Below are positions 24,642 through 33,319 of a stretch of 64,000 nucleotides of DNA, piece by piece. Each line of letters starts with the position of its first letter. The first letter of the stretch is position 1. A model generated the notes under the pieces. That model had not been told where the DNA came from. It did no database searches and was given only the letters and a program-made list of their open reading frames with translations. The stretch comes from CAYRFF01 sp964423575 (GTDB lineage: Bacteria > Bacteroidota > Bacteroidia > Chitinophagales > Saprospiraceae), in contig CAYRFF010000007.1 in NCBI GenBank assembly GCA_964423575.1, forward strand, positions 1-64,000, given 5' to 3'. Made by a program: the position numbers and the translations under genes.

Positions 24642-26270
24642 ATGGCAAATGCATATTTTATTCCACCGGTTGCTTTCAATGAACCTGTACTGGCACATGC
24701 ACCGGGAAGTGAAGAAAGAAAAGAGCTTGTTAAAGTAATCAAAGAATTAAAAAAGGCGAAGATTGATATTCCTATGGTAATAGGAGGTAAGGATGTATTC
24801 ACCGATAATAAGGTTACTATTCATCCGCCGCATGATATCAAGCATACATTAGGCACCTTTAATAAAGGAGCGAGAGAGCACGTTGAATTGGCTATAGATG
24901 CTGCTCTGGCAGCTAAGCCAAAATGGGAAAATCTTCCATGGCAGGAAAGAGCAGCAATCTTCCTCAAAGCTGCAGATCTTCTTTCCGGTCCATATCGTAG
25001 CAAAATGAATGCTGCGACAATGCTTGGTCAAAGTAAAAATATATTCCAGTCAGAAATAGATGCAGTATGCGAGCTTGCAGATTTCTTCCGTTTTAATGTT
25101 CAGTTTATGTCTGAGATATATAATGAACAGCCTGAAAGCTCTGAGGGAATCTGGAACAGAACAGAGCACAGACCACTAGAAGGATTTGTATTTGCTCTGA
25201 CACCGTTTAACTTTACTTCTATCGCAGGGAACCTGCCTTCGGCACCTGCTATGCTAGGAAATACAGTCGTATGGAAAGTTGCTCAGACACAGATTTATTC
25301 TGCGGCTGTTATTATGGAGATATTCCAGGAGGCAGGACTTCCGGATGGCGTAATTAATATGATATTCGTAGATGGCCCTATAACCGGAGACGTTATTTTC
25401 AGCCATCCTGAGTTTGCAGGAATTCACTTTACAGGAAGTACAGGTGTATTCCAGTCTCTCTGGAGGACAATAGGAAATAATATTGCCGATTACAAGAGTT
25501 ATCCGAGAATTGTCGGAGAGACCGGAGGTAAAGATTACGTGATAGCTCATCCATCAGCAAATGCTACCGAGGTTGCGACTGCGCTTTCCAGAGGAGCATT
25601 TGAATTTCAGGGACAGAAATGTTCTGCGGCTTCAAGAGCGTATATACCGCGTTCAATGTGGGATGAAGTGAGGACATTACTGGAAGAAGATCTTTCCAGC
25701 TTTAAGATGGGAAGTCCTGAAGACTTTGGGAACTTTATCAACGCGGTTATCGATGAGAAAGCGTTTGATAAGATTACTTCCTACATAGCACATGCAAGGA
25801 AATCTGATGACGCTATGATTATCATGGGCGGTAATTACTCCAAGGAAGAAGGATATTTCATTGAACCGACTGTTATTCTTGCCGATAAGCCGGATTTCAA
25901 GACAATGGTTGAAGAGATATTTGGACCTGTACTTACAGTTTTCCTATATGACGATGAAAAATGGTCAGAAACACTAGACCTGGTAGATGGCACATCTCCT
26001 TATGCTTTGACCGGTGCTATCTTCTCCAAGGATAGATATGCAATCTCTGAAGCTACAGAGAGACTTCGCCATACAGCCGGGAACTTCTATATCAATGATA
26101 AACCGACAGGAGCGGTAGTTGGACAGCAGCCATTTGGTGGTGCTAGAGCTTCCGGTACAAATGACAAGGCCGGTTCAGTACTGAACTTGCACAGATGGAT
26201 ATCTCAGAGAACGATTAAGGAGAACTTTGTACCTCCGCGCGATTACAGATATCCGTTTCTTGGCAAATAA
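24642..26270 (+). CDS. pruA: L-glutamate gamma-semialdehyde (1-pyrroline-5-carboxylate) dehydrogenase
   Basis: Oxidises glutamate semialdehyde to glutamate with NAD+ in proline and arginine breakdown. The 542-residue aldehyde dehydrogenase has ALTPFNFTSIAGNLPSAPAM near residue 188, the NAD motif HFTGSTGVFQSLW near 267, the general base region VGETGGKDYVIAHP near 291 and the catalytic Cys in GAFEFQGQKCSAASRAY near 326. These are typical of the stand-alone eukaryotic/Bacteroidota-type P5C dehydrogenase (about 540 residues), not of the bifunctional PutA. A proline dehydrogenase gene is not in the window. Confidence 0.94.
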   Translation: MANAYFIPPVAFNEPVLAHAPGSEERKELVKVIKELKKAKIDIPMVIGGKDVFTDNKVTIHPPHDIKHTLGTFNKGAREHVELAIDAALAAKPKWENLPWQERAAIFLKAADLLSGPYRSKMNAATMLGQSKNIFQSEIDAVCELADFFRFNVQFMSEIYNEQPESSEGIWNRTEHRPLEGFVFALTPFNFTSIAGNLPSAPAMLGNTVVWKVAQTQIYSAAVIMEIFQEAGLPDGVINMIFVDGPITGDVIFSHPEFAGIHFTGSTGVFQSLWRTIGNNIADYKSYPRIVGETGGKDYVIAHPSANATEVATALSRGAFEFQGQKCSAASRAYIPRSMWDEVRTLLEEDLSSFKMGSPEDFGNFINAVIDEKAFDKITSYIAHARKSDDAMIIMGGNYSKEEGYFIEPTVILADKPDFKTMVEEIFGPVLTVFLYDDEKWSETLDLVDGTSPYALTGAIFSKDRYAISEATERLRHTAGNFYINDKPTGAVVGQQPFGGARASGTNDKAGSVLNLHRWISQRTIKENFVPPRDYRYPFLGK

Positions 26271-26349
26271 TAAGGCTTAAGAATTTATACAATAATTATT
26301 ACTGAAATCTGTTATAGTCAGTAAAGGTTTTAATTAGATAAATGCAAGG

Positions 26350-26391
26350 TTAAAAGGGTATATCGATGAGATATTGCCCTTTTAATCTTTT
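26350..26391. terminator. Probable bidirectional terminator
   Basis: TTAAAAGGG (26350-26358) pairs with CCCTTTTAA (26377-26385), followed by a T-rich run on the plus strand and A/T-rich sequence on the other side. It lies between the convergent pruA and thioesterase genes. Confidence 0.7.
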
Positions 26392-26414
26392 AGGTGGTGA
26401 GGAATGGTGTTGAA

Positions 26415-26807
26415 TTAACCCAAAACCGGAATGGGAAGCCTGTTTTCATCAATGGCAACAAATGTAAAGATCCCGTCGATAGCTTTAAACCTTATTTCGT
26501 CGTACATTTCTTCTAGATAAATATTTACCTGAATTTTTAATGAAGTTCTTCCGACCTGAACGACTTCTGCAATAAGTTCGATGATGGATCCTGCCGGTAT
26601 CGGCTCCAGAAAGTCAATACTGCTGGAATTGATCGTCACCATGCGTTTTCTGGAAAAGCTAGTAGCGCAGATAAATGCAGCTTCATCCATGAGCTGCAAT
26701 GCTTTTCCACCAAATAAGGTGTCATAGTGGTTAGTCGTGTTTGGAAATACTGCTTTCGTAAGATGAGTCCTCGATGCGGCTATTCTCCGCGCTATTTCTT
26801 GTTCCAT
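26415..26807 (-). CDS. Acyl-CoA thioesterase, hotdog fold (YciA/BFIT-like)
   Basis: A 130-residue single hotdog domain that should hydrolyse acyl-CoA thioesters. The N-terminal pattern VFPNTTNHYDTLFGGKALQL with the catalytic Asp-like turn, then MDEAAFICATSFSRK and the strand VTINSSSIDFLEPIPAGSII follow YciA-type thioesterases closely; the start is fixed by this alignment. The first 77 bases overlap the end of the zinc deacylase gene in another frame, and it is the last gene of the ATP-grasp run. In this context the substrate could be an acyl-CoA from the pathway, but broad housekeeping activity is equally possible. Confidence 0.88.
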   Translation of the reverse strand: MEQEIARRIAASRTHLTKAVFPNTTNHYDTLFGGKALQLMDEAAFICATSFSRKRMVTINSSSIDFLEPIPAGSIIELIAEVVQVGRTSLKIQVNIYLEEMYDEIRFKAIDGIFTFVAIDENRLPIPVLG

Positions 26808-27771
26808 GATTAATTACTTTACCGATATGCATAATTCTTCCTCCCGTTTGATTGATTGGGAATGTACTTTTTCCAATAACAATAGAGTCATAAGGAGCAA
26901 TATAGTCTTCGATAGTTTCTCCGAAGATGTTCTGGATGTATGCAATTCGTTCTCCCTTTGTGATTTTATCTGTCACATCAGGTAAAACCCGTAAGATTCC
27001 TCCTTCTGTTGTGTAAATCCATTCGCTGCTGCTGCAATAGACCGTATTTCTGACATCATCCACTTCTGCTCCTTCAGTAAAGCCGAGATAGGAGAGGACA
27101 TTCATAAATCCTTTATAGGCAGATAGGATAATTCTCTTTTGGAAAACATTGGGATTCCCCAGTTCCAGTGTTATTGCCGGGATATTAATTGCTGATGCAG
27201 CGCCGCGAAGCGTGCCGTCCATGGGAGGGTTATGAACGACGATTTCCGCATTCATTAAACGCGTAATCTCTGCAGTTACTTCTTCATTCATATCGGAGCG
27301 GATATAGTATGAGTTAATTCTCCCAAAGCTCGCAGTATGCAGGTCTACCAGATAGTCGAAATTTCTTACGACACGGTGAAAAAATCGATATGCGTACACC
27401 TCACTCACAGTTCCGTTCTCAACACCGGGCATAATATGATTGAGATCCACATTATCTACAAATCTTCTTTCTTTGTTCAGAAATGCCGGTACATTAACAA
27501 CCGGGACTGCGACGATACTTCCTTTAAGGTTTTCCGGTTCGATTTTTCTAAATAGGCGATGAATTATTGGGATTCCATTTATTTCGTTACCGTGTAAAGC
27601 TGACGTAATTCCCATTACTTTGCCCGGAGTAGCTCCTTTAATAATCATAACAGGTAATCGCATAGGAACTCCCATGGGGCTCGTAATCAGCTCGAGCCAG
27701 AACTTATATTTTCCCGGTTTTTTAATTTGATTAAGATCGATATCATGTATAGTAGGATTAGTCATACTCAA
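26731..27771 (-). CDS. Succinylglutamate desuccinylase/aspartoacylase-family zinc deacylase
   Basis: A 346-residue M14-like metalloenzyme of the AstE/AspA family. Zinc ligands are seen in TSALHGNEINGIP (HxxE, near residue 57) and VDLHTASFGR (His near 144); the C-terminal half has the beta-barrel-like part usual for the family (GGILRVLPDVTDKITKGERI, then PFDSIVIG-like strand). Members remove acyl or amino-acid caps from amines or hydrolyse peptide-like bonds. Its start overlaps the upstream ATP-grasp stop by 4 bases (ATGA), so the two are translationally coupled, and its tail overlaps the thioesterase start by 77 bases. AstE- and RimB-like hydrolases beside ATP-grasp ligases are a known pairing, so it may undo or trim what the ligases make. 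Confidence 0.87.
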   Translation of the reverse strand: MSMTNPTIHDIDLNQIKKPGKYKFWLELITSPMGVPMRLPVMIIKGATPGKVMGITSALHGNEINGIPIIHRLFRKIEPENLKGSIVAVPVVNVPAFLNKERRFVDNVDLNHIMPGVENGTVSEVYAYRFFHRVVRNFDYLVDLHTASFGRINSYYIRSDMNEEVTAEITRLMNAEIVVHNPPMDGTLRGAASAINIPAITLELGNPNVFQKRIILSAYKGFMNVLSYLGFTEGAEVDDVRNTVYCSSSEWIYTTEGGILRVLPDVTDKITKGERIAYIQNIFGETIEDYIAPYDSIVIGKSTFPINQTGGRIMHIGKVINHGTRNSAENSRIEDSSYESSISKHD

Positions 27772-28775
27772 TTTTTAGTTATTAAAACCTTTTCCATGGC
27801 TTTCCACATTTCAGCCACTACTGTATCAGTAATCGGCAGATTTAACATCTTTTCTGCAGGCCCGATCCCCCCGATACTTAATGTGTTTATCTCACTGAGA
27901 TAACGCAAGCCATCATCGTCTTCCAATGTATCGATTCCATATAGAATGATACCTTCTTTACTAAGTTCCTTGTCGAGCATTTCAACCATATACCTTTCCC
28001 TTTCAGTAGGCTCAGAAGGTTCTGCAGTCGCTCCCTGTGCCACATTGCACATCCAGCTACCCTCAGCGGGCATACGCAAGGAAGCAAGTAGAATTTTTCC
28101 CCCGGCAACTACTATTCTCTTATCCCCATTTTTCACATTTTTCATGAATTTCATGGCGAGGAGAGGGAAACCGATGGTATTCAGCTTTTCAACAAATTCA
28201 TCATGGCTAATCCGGTCGTTTCCTTCCAGGTATCCATTTTCATTTATGCGCATTATTCCGTGTCCGCCGTAATCTCTCAGCGGTTTAATGACTGTGTCAT
28301 AAGCTTTCGCAAATGCGAACACCTCTTCCTTATTATGGCATAATTTCAGAGGAGGGGTCAATTCCGGAAAGTTTACAAGATATCCCTTGGAGCTTGTTTT
28401 TTCAATTCCATTGGGGTTGTTAAATATCTTATTTGCCGGAAGGCTACTCGTCAAATGCCTGAAAAATCCATCAGGTAGCGGCCTTGGGATCCTCAATAGA
28501 ATGAAGTCATAAGCTGCTAAATCACTTTGATGAAGATTTTTTTCAATATCGGCATTTGCGGAAGCATATTCAAAGTCGGGACCGGAACTATGTACATAGA
28601 TCTTGGTCTCTGTTAAGTCTGTCAATGCGGCTTTATTGCCCGGATTCCCACGGCTGGCAATATCGATGACAGAAAATTTCCCAAGCCTGTGAAAACTTCT
28701 AACTATTGCGTACAGTGAATTTTCAGCACTGTGCTTACTATGGTCGGTTAGAACGAGTAATCGCAAATCCGTCAT
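27768..28775 (-). CDS. ATP-grasp ligase, glutathione synthetase/RimK-like
   Basis: A 335-residue ligase expected to join an amine to a carboxylate through an acyl-phosphate. An N-terminal pre-ATP-grasp domain (MTDLRLLVLTDHSKHSAENS) and mid part are followed by the ATP-grasp domain: KPLRDYGGHGIMRINENG near residue 166 is the flexible Gly-rich loop with a lysine ahead, RIVVAGGKILLASLRMPAEG near 221 gives the central strand, GIDTLEDDDGLRYLSEIN near 278 the metal-binding Asp/Glu/Asn set. This ordering is as in GshB. No GshA partner is nearby, so glutathione synthesis is not implied. It overlaps both neighbours by 4 bases. Confidence 0.85.
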   Translation of the reverse strand: MTDLRLLVLTDHSKHSAENSLYAIVRSFHRLGKFSVIDIASRGNPGNKAALTDLTETKIYVHSSGPDFEYASANADIEKNLHQSDLAAYDFILLRIPRPLPDGFFRHLTSSLPANKIFNNPNGIEKTSSKGYLVNFPELTPPLKLCHNKEEVFAFAKAYDTVIKPLRDYGGHGIMRINENGYLEGNDRISHDEFVEKLNTIGFPLLAMKFMKNVKNGDKRIVVAGGKILLASLRMPAEGSWMCNVAQGATAEPSEPTERERYMVEMLDKELSKEGIILYGIDTLEDDDGLRYLSEINTLSIGGIGPAEKMLNLPITDTVVAEMWKAMEKVLITKN

Positions 28776-30211
28776 AAAGCAATTTCTTTAATGAGTGCTT
28801 CATCGTTGTTGATGGAAGCAAAGAGCTTTGATCTGAATCTGTTGTTAGTGTTGTACAGATTACTACACATACTGTCTATCGCTTTCATCGATAAAACAGT
28901 CTGTATATATGCTTCAATCAGGTCGTCCAGTGAAAGACCGAGTTTATTAAAGTCTCTTCTGTCTGCTAGTAATAATCTCCTCGTATCTGAATCCCAGGTT
29001 GCGTCCTCGTTTTTGATGGAGAGGTTAGTTCCTAGGATGCTCCATGAATCATCTTCCTGTGATAGTGTATCAACAAGGGGCTTTCTCGCTCTGCGTGCGT
29101 ATAGTCCCAGTGGGAAGATTCCTTCTTTGGTCGAAGAAACCATTAGTCTAATATCTGCTACATAGGTGTTTTTCTTTTTATCAGGGATAGTTCCTACGTG
29201 GTAGAACTTGCCTTGGCTCAGGATGGAACTCCACTGATAATTACCTATAAGCGACTGGATTATAAATTTGTCATATTCAAAGTCGAGCTTCATAAACTCA
29301 TCCAATTCCTCCGGATGCACTATAGTATAAACTCCTTGTCCTGCATTACTATATGGAACTTTGATAACTGCGTGGCCACCGAGTTTATGTACCCAGAGAG
29401 GTATTTCCCGCTTTGAAACGTCCCAAATAGTAGCAGGAGTCTGAATAGCCAGACCCGAGCCGCGGAGATCTGCATTGAAGAAATCGTAGGCTTTGGAAGC
29501 CATCATTTTATTTCTACCTCCTGCAAGACAAGCGATTATGGGGTTGAAAATAATCGTTTTTGTATGCAATGGAAGTCTGTTCCATGGTCGTTGTGTGAGA
29601 TAACGCAGGGCTGCCCGTATTGGTTGCCAGGTATTCTTTTCATCCAGGACATAAAGGATTCCATCATCCCATTTTATATGGGAATTATCTCCTTTGTCGT
29701 AATAGGAAACTAGATGCACGTGTTCACCTGATAGTTCAGCCATTGCGGCTGCATAGCCGCTTGCTTCCATAGGGTTTTTATCAAAAATAACAGCAAGGTT
29801 ACCTTTGATGCGCGTTCTTTTTTCCTTTATATAGGGTAGAAATGTTCTCTCAATCAATTTGGCATAACCACCCATTTCCTGCTGTTCATCCTGCAATGGC
29901 ATAGATTTCTGCCCTGAAGGACAGCTGTTGTTTTCTATGACAGTCATCTGTCTGATTCCATCTGCAGTAGTAACGTTTATTAAGTCAGCACCGGCCCATT
30001 TGAAATATTTGGTTTCCGTCTGAAGTAGTTTACGTAAGAGATTGGAGTCCACCTTGGGATGTAAATGAGTGTACCTGATGACTATACTCTCAATATCCAG
30101 ACTGAGAAAGTACTGTACCATAGGATGAATAGTCGCATTCAGCGCCTTATCGTACCAGTGAGAAGCCGGATCAAAATCTCCGGGTTTAACAATTATATTA
30201 GTATTTTCCAT
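28772..30211 (-). CDS. Predicted second ATP-grasp-type protein
   Basis: A 479-residue cytosolic protein. The central stretch GGHAVIKVPYSNAGQGVYTI (near residue 279) looks like an ATP-grasp lysine plus Gly-rich loop, and DFEYDKFIIQSLIG resembles the following helix-strand that holds ATP; YVADIRLMVSS fits the next core strand. Further up are ENNSCPSGQKSMP and LAVIFDKNPMEASGYAA, which I cannot place in a known family. It is longer than its neighbour ATP-grasp protein and not obviously a paralogue. It overlaps that gene by 4 bases and follows the MiaE-like gene by 23 bases, so the two ligases are coupled. The substrate is unknown. Confidence 0.7.
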   Translation of the reverse strand: MENTNIIVKPGDFDPASHWYDKALNATIHPMVQYFLSLDIESIVIRYTHLHPKVDSNLLRKLLQTETKYFKWAGADLINVTTADGIRQMTVIENNSCPSGQKSMPLQDEQQEMGGYAKLIERTFLPYIKEKRTRIKGNLAVIFDKNPMEASGYAAAMAELSGEHVHLVSYYDKGDNSHIKWDDGILYVLDEKNTWQPIRAALRYLTQRPWNRLPLHTKTIIFNPIIACLAGGRNKMMASKAYDFFNADLRGSGLAIQTPATIWDVSKREIPLWVHKLGGHAVIKVPYSNAGQGVYTIVHPEELDEFMKLDFEYDKFIIQSLIGNYQWSSILSQGKFYHVGTIPDKKKNTYVADIRLMVSSTKEGIFPLGLYARRARKPLVDTLSQEDDSWSILGTNLSIKNEDATWDSDTRRLLLADRRDFNKLGLSLDDLIEAYIQTVLSMKAIDSMCSNLYNTNNRFRSKLFASINNDEALIKEIAL

Positions 30212-30234
30212 AACTTGTAAATCATAGTAGTTTA

Positions 30235-30816
30235 TTAATGAACGCGATCTCCTCTCAGTGCGAGATCCTGTATAATTTTAGCTTCATATTCAAGATATTC
30301 CTGCCATCTTTTATCTGCCTTTTCCCGTCCGGCATAATGGCGGGCAAGTTCTAAAAACATTACATAATGTCCTGCTTCTGAGACCATAAATTTATGATAA
30401 AATTTCCTCAGATTTTCATCTGAGAGATTTTCGGACAAGAGCCGGAATCTTTCACAGCTTCTAGCCTCAATTAATGCACAGGTAAGTAGGCGATCCATGA
30501 ATCTGTCATCGCGGAGGCCACCTTTCTGTTCAAATTCTCTCAGCTTTATTACATATTCGTCTTTACGTTGTTTACCAAACTCCAGTTTCCGTCTTTTAAT
30601 CTCGTTAAGAACCATTCTGAAATGCCCCCATTCCTCTGCAACAACGGGACTTACTTCATCGACCATTCTCTTCTTATCGGGGAATGACTGTATTAAAGAA
30701 ATACAGTAAGAAGCTGCTTTCATTTCGCAATAGGCATGGTCAGTGAGAATATAATCAAGACTCATTTCTGCGAGATTCACCCATCTAGGGTCAGTAGCTA
30801 ATTTTAATCTGAGCAC
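30235..30816 (-). CDS. MiaE-like diiron protein (tRNA-(ms2io6A37) hydroxylase family)
   Basis: A 193-residue ferritin-like four-helix protein. The carboxylate/His pattern for a diiron site is present: CEMKAASYC near residue 32, EEWGHFRMVL near 67, EARSCERFRLL near 116 and SEAGHYVMFLEL near 149. This matches MiaE, which hydroxylates the isopentenyl side chain of A37 in tRNA. MiaE homologues occur widely in Bacteroidota. Its place at the head of the ATP-grasp run, with 23-base gaps on both sides, leaves open whether it works on tRNA or as an oxygenase of the neighbouring pathway. Confidence 0.85.
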   Translation of the reverse strand: MLRLKLATDPRWVNLAEMSLDYILTDHAYCEMKAASYCISLIQSFPDKKRMVDEVSPVVAEEWGHFRMVLNEIKRRKLEFGKQRKDEYVIKLREFEQKGGLRDDRFMDRLLTCALIEARSCERFRLLSENLSDENLRKFYHKFMVSEAGHYVMFLELARHYAGREKADKRWQEYLEYEAKIIQDLALRGDRVH

Positions 30817-30839
30817 GGTAATATTTATTGCCGGTAAAA

Positions 30840-32231
30840 TTATAGGAAGCTATCCAGACAACGGATCTGCTTCTGTAACAAATCAACTTTAAAGATAGTG
30901 TAATCTTCGTAACCGGCATTCCATACTACTCTGATTTTATCTATATGCTTCTTTTTAAGCTGATTAACATCTTTTTGGCTCAGGAGATAGGAAACGTGAT
31001 AGCTTGTGTTTCCTGAAATAGCATCGATTTCTGACCTGGAAGCCTGAGTAGCAAAAAAGGTCATATTCTTTCCATCCAGAGTATATAAGGATAGCTGAGC
31101 ATTCTTTTTAAATCCTCCAAATGATTGTCTTGCCTGAGGTAAATTGATTTTAAAGACCAGATTTAAACTATAGAGTCCTTGTTGATAGGAAAAATAGGAA
31201 TAACACTCTATGAGGTCGCTTTCTTTGAAAAAAGACTCCGTTTCCGGTGGAGTATAACTGAAAAATAGAGCATCGTGAATGCTAGTGCGTGGATATCTAT
31301 CCGTAACAATACCTTCGGGCTTTCTGAGAGAGCATTCACCTGTAAGAATTTTATTGCTATATTCTTGAATTCTCATCATTTCTCTAGCTTCATCCATGGC
31401 AAGTTCCATATCTACTTCTTCATAGACGACGTCTTCTCTTTCAAGCGACAGTGTCTCCACATTCTCATCCTGAATATTTATTGAGTCTTCATCATCGACA
31501 GATTCTGCATCTTGCTGCTCAGTGGGTTCACTTATTTCAATATCTGTTTTCTCACCGGAGATTGGATGACTTTCGTCAAATGATAGAGCATAGTCTTTAT
31601 ATATTACTTGTACTAATGCCAGAGACCCTCTTCTAGTCAGATAATCAGTAATAATTTGATCGAAATTAATATCCTTACCATTCAGATCTACCAGAAGATT
31701 ATTTTCTATAAATACCTTGGTCATTGCTGACTTGCTATCATTTTTGACGGCATTTAAAGAATTCTCGAGCTGAGTGTATGAATCTAGAATTGCATTGATT
31801 TTATCCTTTTCATAGATAAGGGCATTCAATTCATTCAGGAGAATCCCCGGAGCTTTACTTTTGACACTAGCTATTGAAGCTGCCGTTTGATATTCAACTT
31901 TGACGGTTTCAATTTTCCTATCGAGTGCAGGAATTTGCTTTTTGAGGGCATCTTTTTCCTTTTTTAAATCGGCGAGGAGTTTGGTGGTTAAAGTTAGCTC
32001 GTTATTCGATATAGTATTTTCTTCGCTATTATTATCGTTTATGTTAAATTTGGACTGATTTGATTGTTGTGATTTTAAATAAACGGAATCAGATGGAACA
32101 TAATATCTCCATGAGCCATCGGGGAACATAACAATTTTTTCACCACCTTTATTGGTGGTTATTTCCTGTGCATTGACATTGAATGCCAGGAAAAAGAAAA
32201 ACAATAAGGGAGAAAAATATATTATTCTCAT
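30840..32231 (-). CDS. Secreted coiled-coil protein of unknown function
   Basis: 463 residues with a signal peptide (hydrophobic LLFFFFLAFNVNA, cleavage before QEI). Right behind it is GEKIVMFPDGSWRYYVPSD, a short motif seen at the N terminus of several Bacteroidota secreted proteins. Residues about 80-140 are predicted coiled coil (KLLADLKKEKDALKKQIPAL and following), about 225-285 are acidic and low complexity, and the last 170 residues are a beta-rich domain with no family I recognise. It ends 23 bases before the MiaE-like gene and may be the first gene of that run, although its function need not be linked. Confidence 0.7.
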   Translation of the reverse strand: MRIIYFSPLLFFFFLAFNVNAQEITTNKGGEKIVMFPDGSWRYYVPSDSVYLKSQQSNQSKFNINDNNSEENTISNNELTLTTKLLADLKKEKDALKKQIPALDRKIETVKVEYQTAASIASVKSKAPGILLNELNALIYEKDKINAILDSYTQLENSLNAVKNDSKSAMTKVFIENNLLVDLNGKDINFDQIITDYLTRRGSLALVQVIYKDYALSFDESHPISGEKTDIEISEPTEQQDAESVDDEDSINIQDENVETLSLEREDVVYEEVDMELAMDEAREMMRIQEYSNKILTGECSLRKPEGIVTDRYPRTSIHDALFFSYTPPETESFFKESDLIECYSYFSYQQGLYSLNLVFKINLPQARQSFGGFKKNAQLSLYTLDGKNMTFFATQASRSEIDAISGNTSYHVSYLLSQKDVNQLKKKHIDKIRVVWNAGYEDYTIFKVDLLQKQIRCLDSFL

Positions 32232-32342
32232 GGTTGACTGTACTAGTAATTTTGTCGTGTTATTTAATCTAATGATCTAGCAAATACTATGAAATTTAAA
32301 ATTTTGAGCAAGTTAGCCGAAAATGTATAAAATTTAATTGAA

Positions 32343-33152
32343 TTGCCCCACTTTTTACTTGATATAGGCTTTTTCTCTATTTCCGTATGGGATGTCCTTG
32401 ATGTTATAATAACGGGATTGCTCTTGTATTATGTATACCGGATATTGAAGGGAAGCCTTGCATTTCCCATTTTTATCGGGATTATCATCATTTATATCAT
32501 TTATTGGATAGTACGAGTACTCAATATGAGTCTGCTTACGATGATTATTGGGCAATTTGTCAGTGTCGGTGTTATTCTGATAATCATTATTTTCCATCCT
32601 GAAGCACGGCGATTTCTATTGGTCCTGGGAAGCAGTACTTTAATTAGACGAGAAGGTAGTTTTCTTCAACGATTATTTTCCAATACCGTAGATGACGATG
32701 ATAAGGAAGACAGATATAAAGAGCTGATGGCGATTAAATCTGCTATGATGAGAATGTCGGGTGATAGGATAGGTGCTCTTATCGTTTTCCCCGGTATTAT
32801 GACACTAGAAAAATTGGCGACGACAGGAATACGCCTGGATTCTGAAATTAATCAGTCGATTTTAATCAGCATATTCAACACTAACAGCCCATTACACGAT
32901 GGTGCAGTGGTAATACACAAAGGCAGAATTCACTCTGCTTCCTGTATATTGCCGGTTTCAGAAAACAGAAATCTTCCACAGTCGGTCGGATTAAGACACC
33001 GTTCTGCAGTAGGAGTTACTGAAGGATCTAAATCAACTGCCTTTGTAGTATCGGAAGAGACCGGACAGATTTCTTATGCACGTGAAGGGCGATTAATCAG
33101 GAATCTTTCAGAGGAAGAGCTGTATGAAGCTCTTTCGAGATACCATACTTAA
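32343..33152 (+). CDS. cdaA: Diadenylate cyclase CdaA
   Basis: Makes the second messenger c-di-AMP from two ATP at the inner membrane. Three hydrophobic segments lie in the first 90 residues, followed by a DisA_N-type cyclase domain with LHDGAVVIHKGRIHSASCIL (DGA motif, near residue 185) and GLRHRSAVGVTEGSKSTAFV (RHRSA motif, near 215), both needed for catalysis. The start is TTG at 32343: an in-frame TAA lies 15 bases upstream and no ATG precedes the first helix. The 269-residue length is normal. It is divergent from the coiled-coil protein and is monocistronic; the usual regulator CdaR is absent, as is common in Bacteroidota. Confidence 0.93.
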   Translation: MPHFLLDIGFFSISVWDVLDVIITGLLLYYVYRILKGSLAFPIFIGIIIIYIIYWIVRVLNMSLLTMIIGQFVSVGVILIIIIFHPEARRFLLVLGSSTLIRREGSFLQRLFSNTVDDDDKEDRYKELMAIKSAMMRMSGDRIGALIVFPGIMTLEKLATTGIRLDSEINQSILISIFNTNSPLHDGAVVIHKGRIHSASCILPVSENRNLPQSVGLRHRSAVGVTEGSKSTAFVVSEETGQISYAREGRLIRNLSEEELYEALSRYHT

Positions 33153-33289
33153 TAGCAATAAATTGCCGATATACTGTTAAATGCAGGTTTTTATATATTA
33201 TTTTCGAAAAATAATAGTTGTAACAGGTAAGAGTTGGAAGTTTCTGACGCTTATTTGGCTTATCTTTTAAATATTTTAACTGATAAGTT

Positions 33290-33297
33290 TACCTTTG
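33290..33297 (+). promoter_or_regulatory. Probable -7 element before the M20 peptidase operon
   Basis: TACCTTTG fits TAnnTTTG and ends 22 bases before the ATG at 33320. No clear TTG at -33. Confidence 0.5.
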
Positions 33298-33319
33298 CCC
33301 AAATTCTAAATAAATCGCT

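Noticed and set aside
27768..28775. Glutathione synthetase (gshB)
   Set aside because: The fold matches, but no gamma-glutamylcysteine ligase is nearby and the operon partners point to another product.
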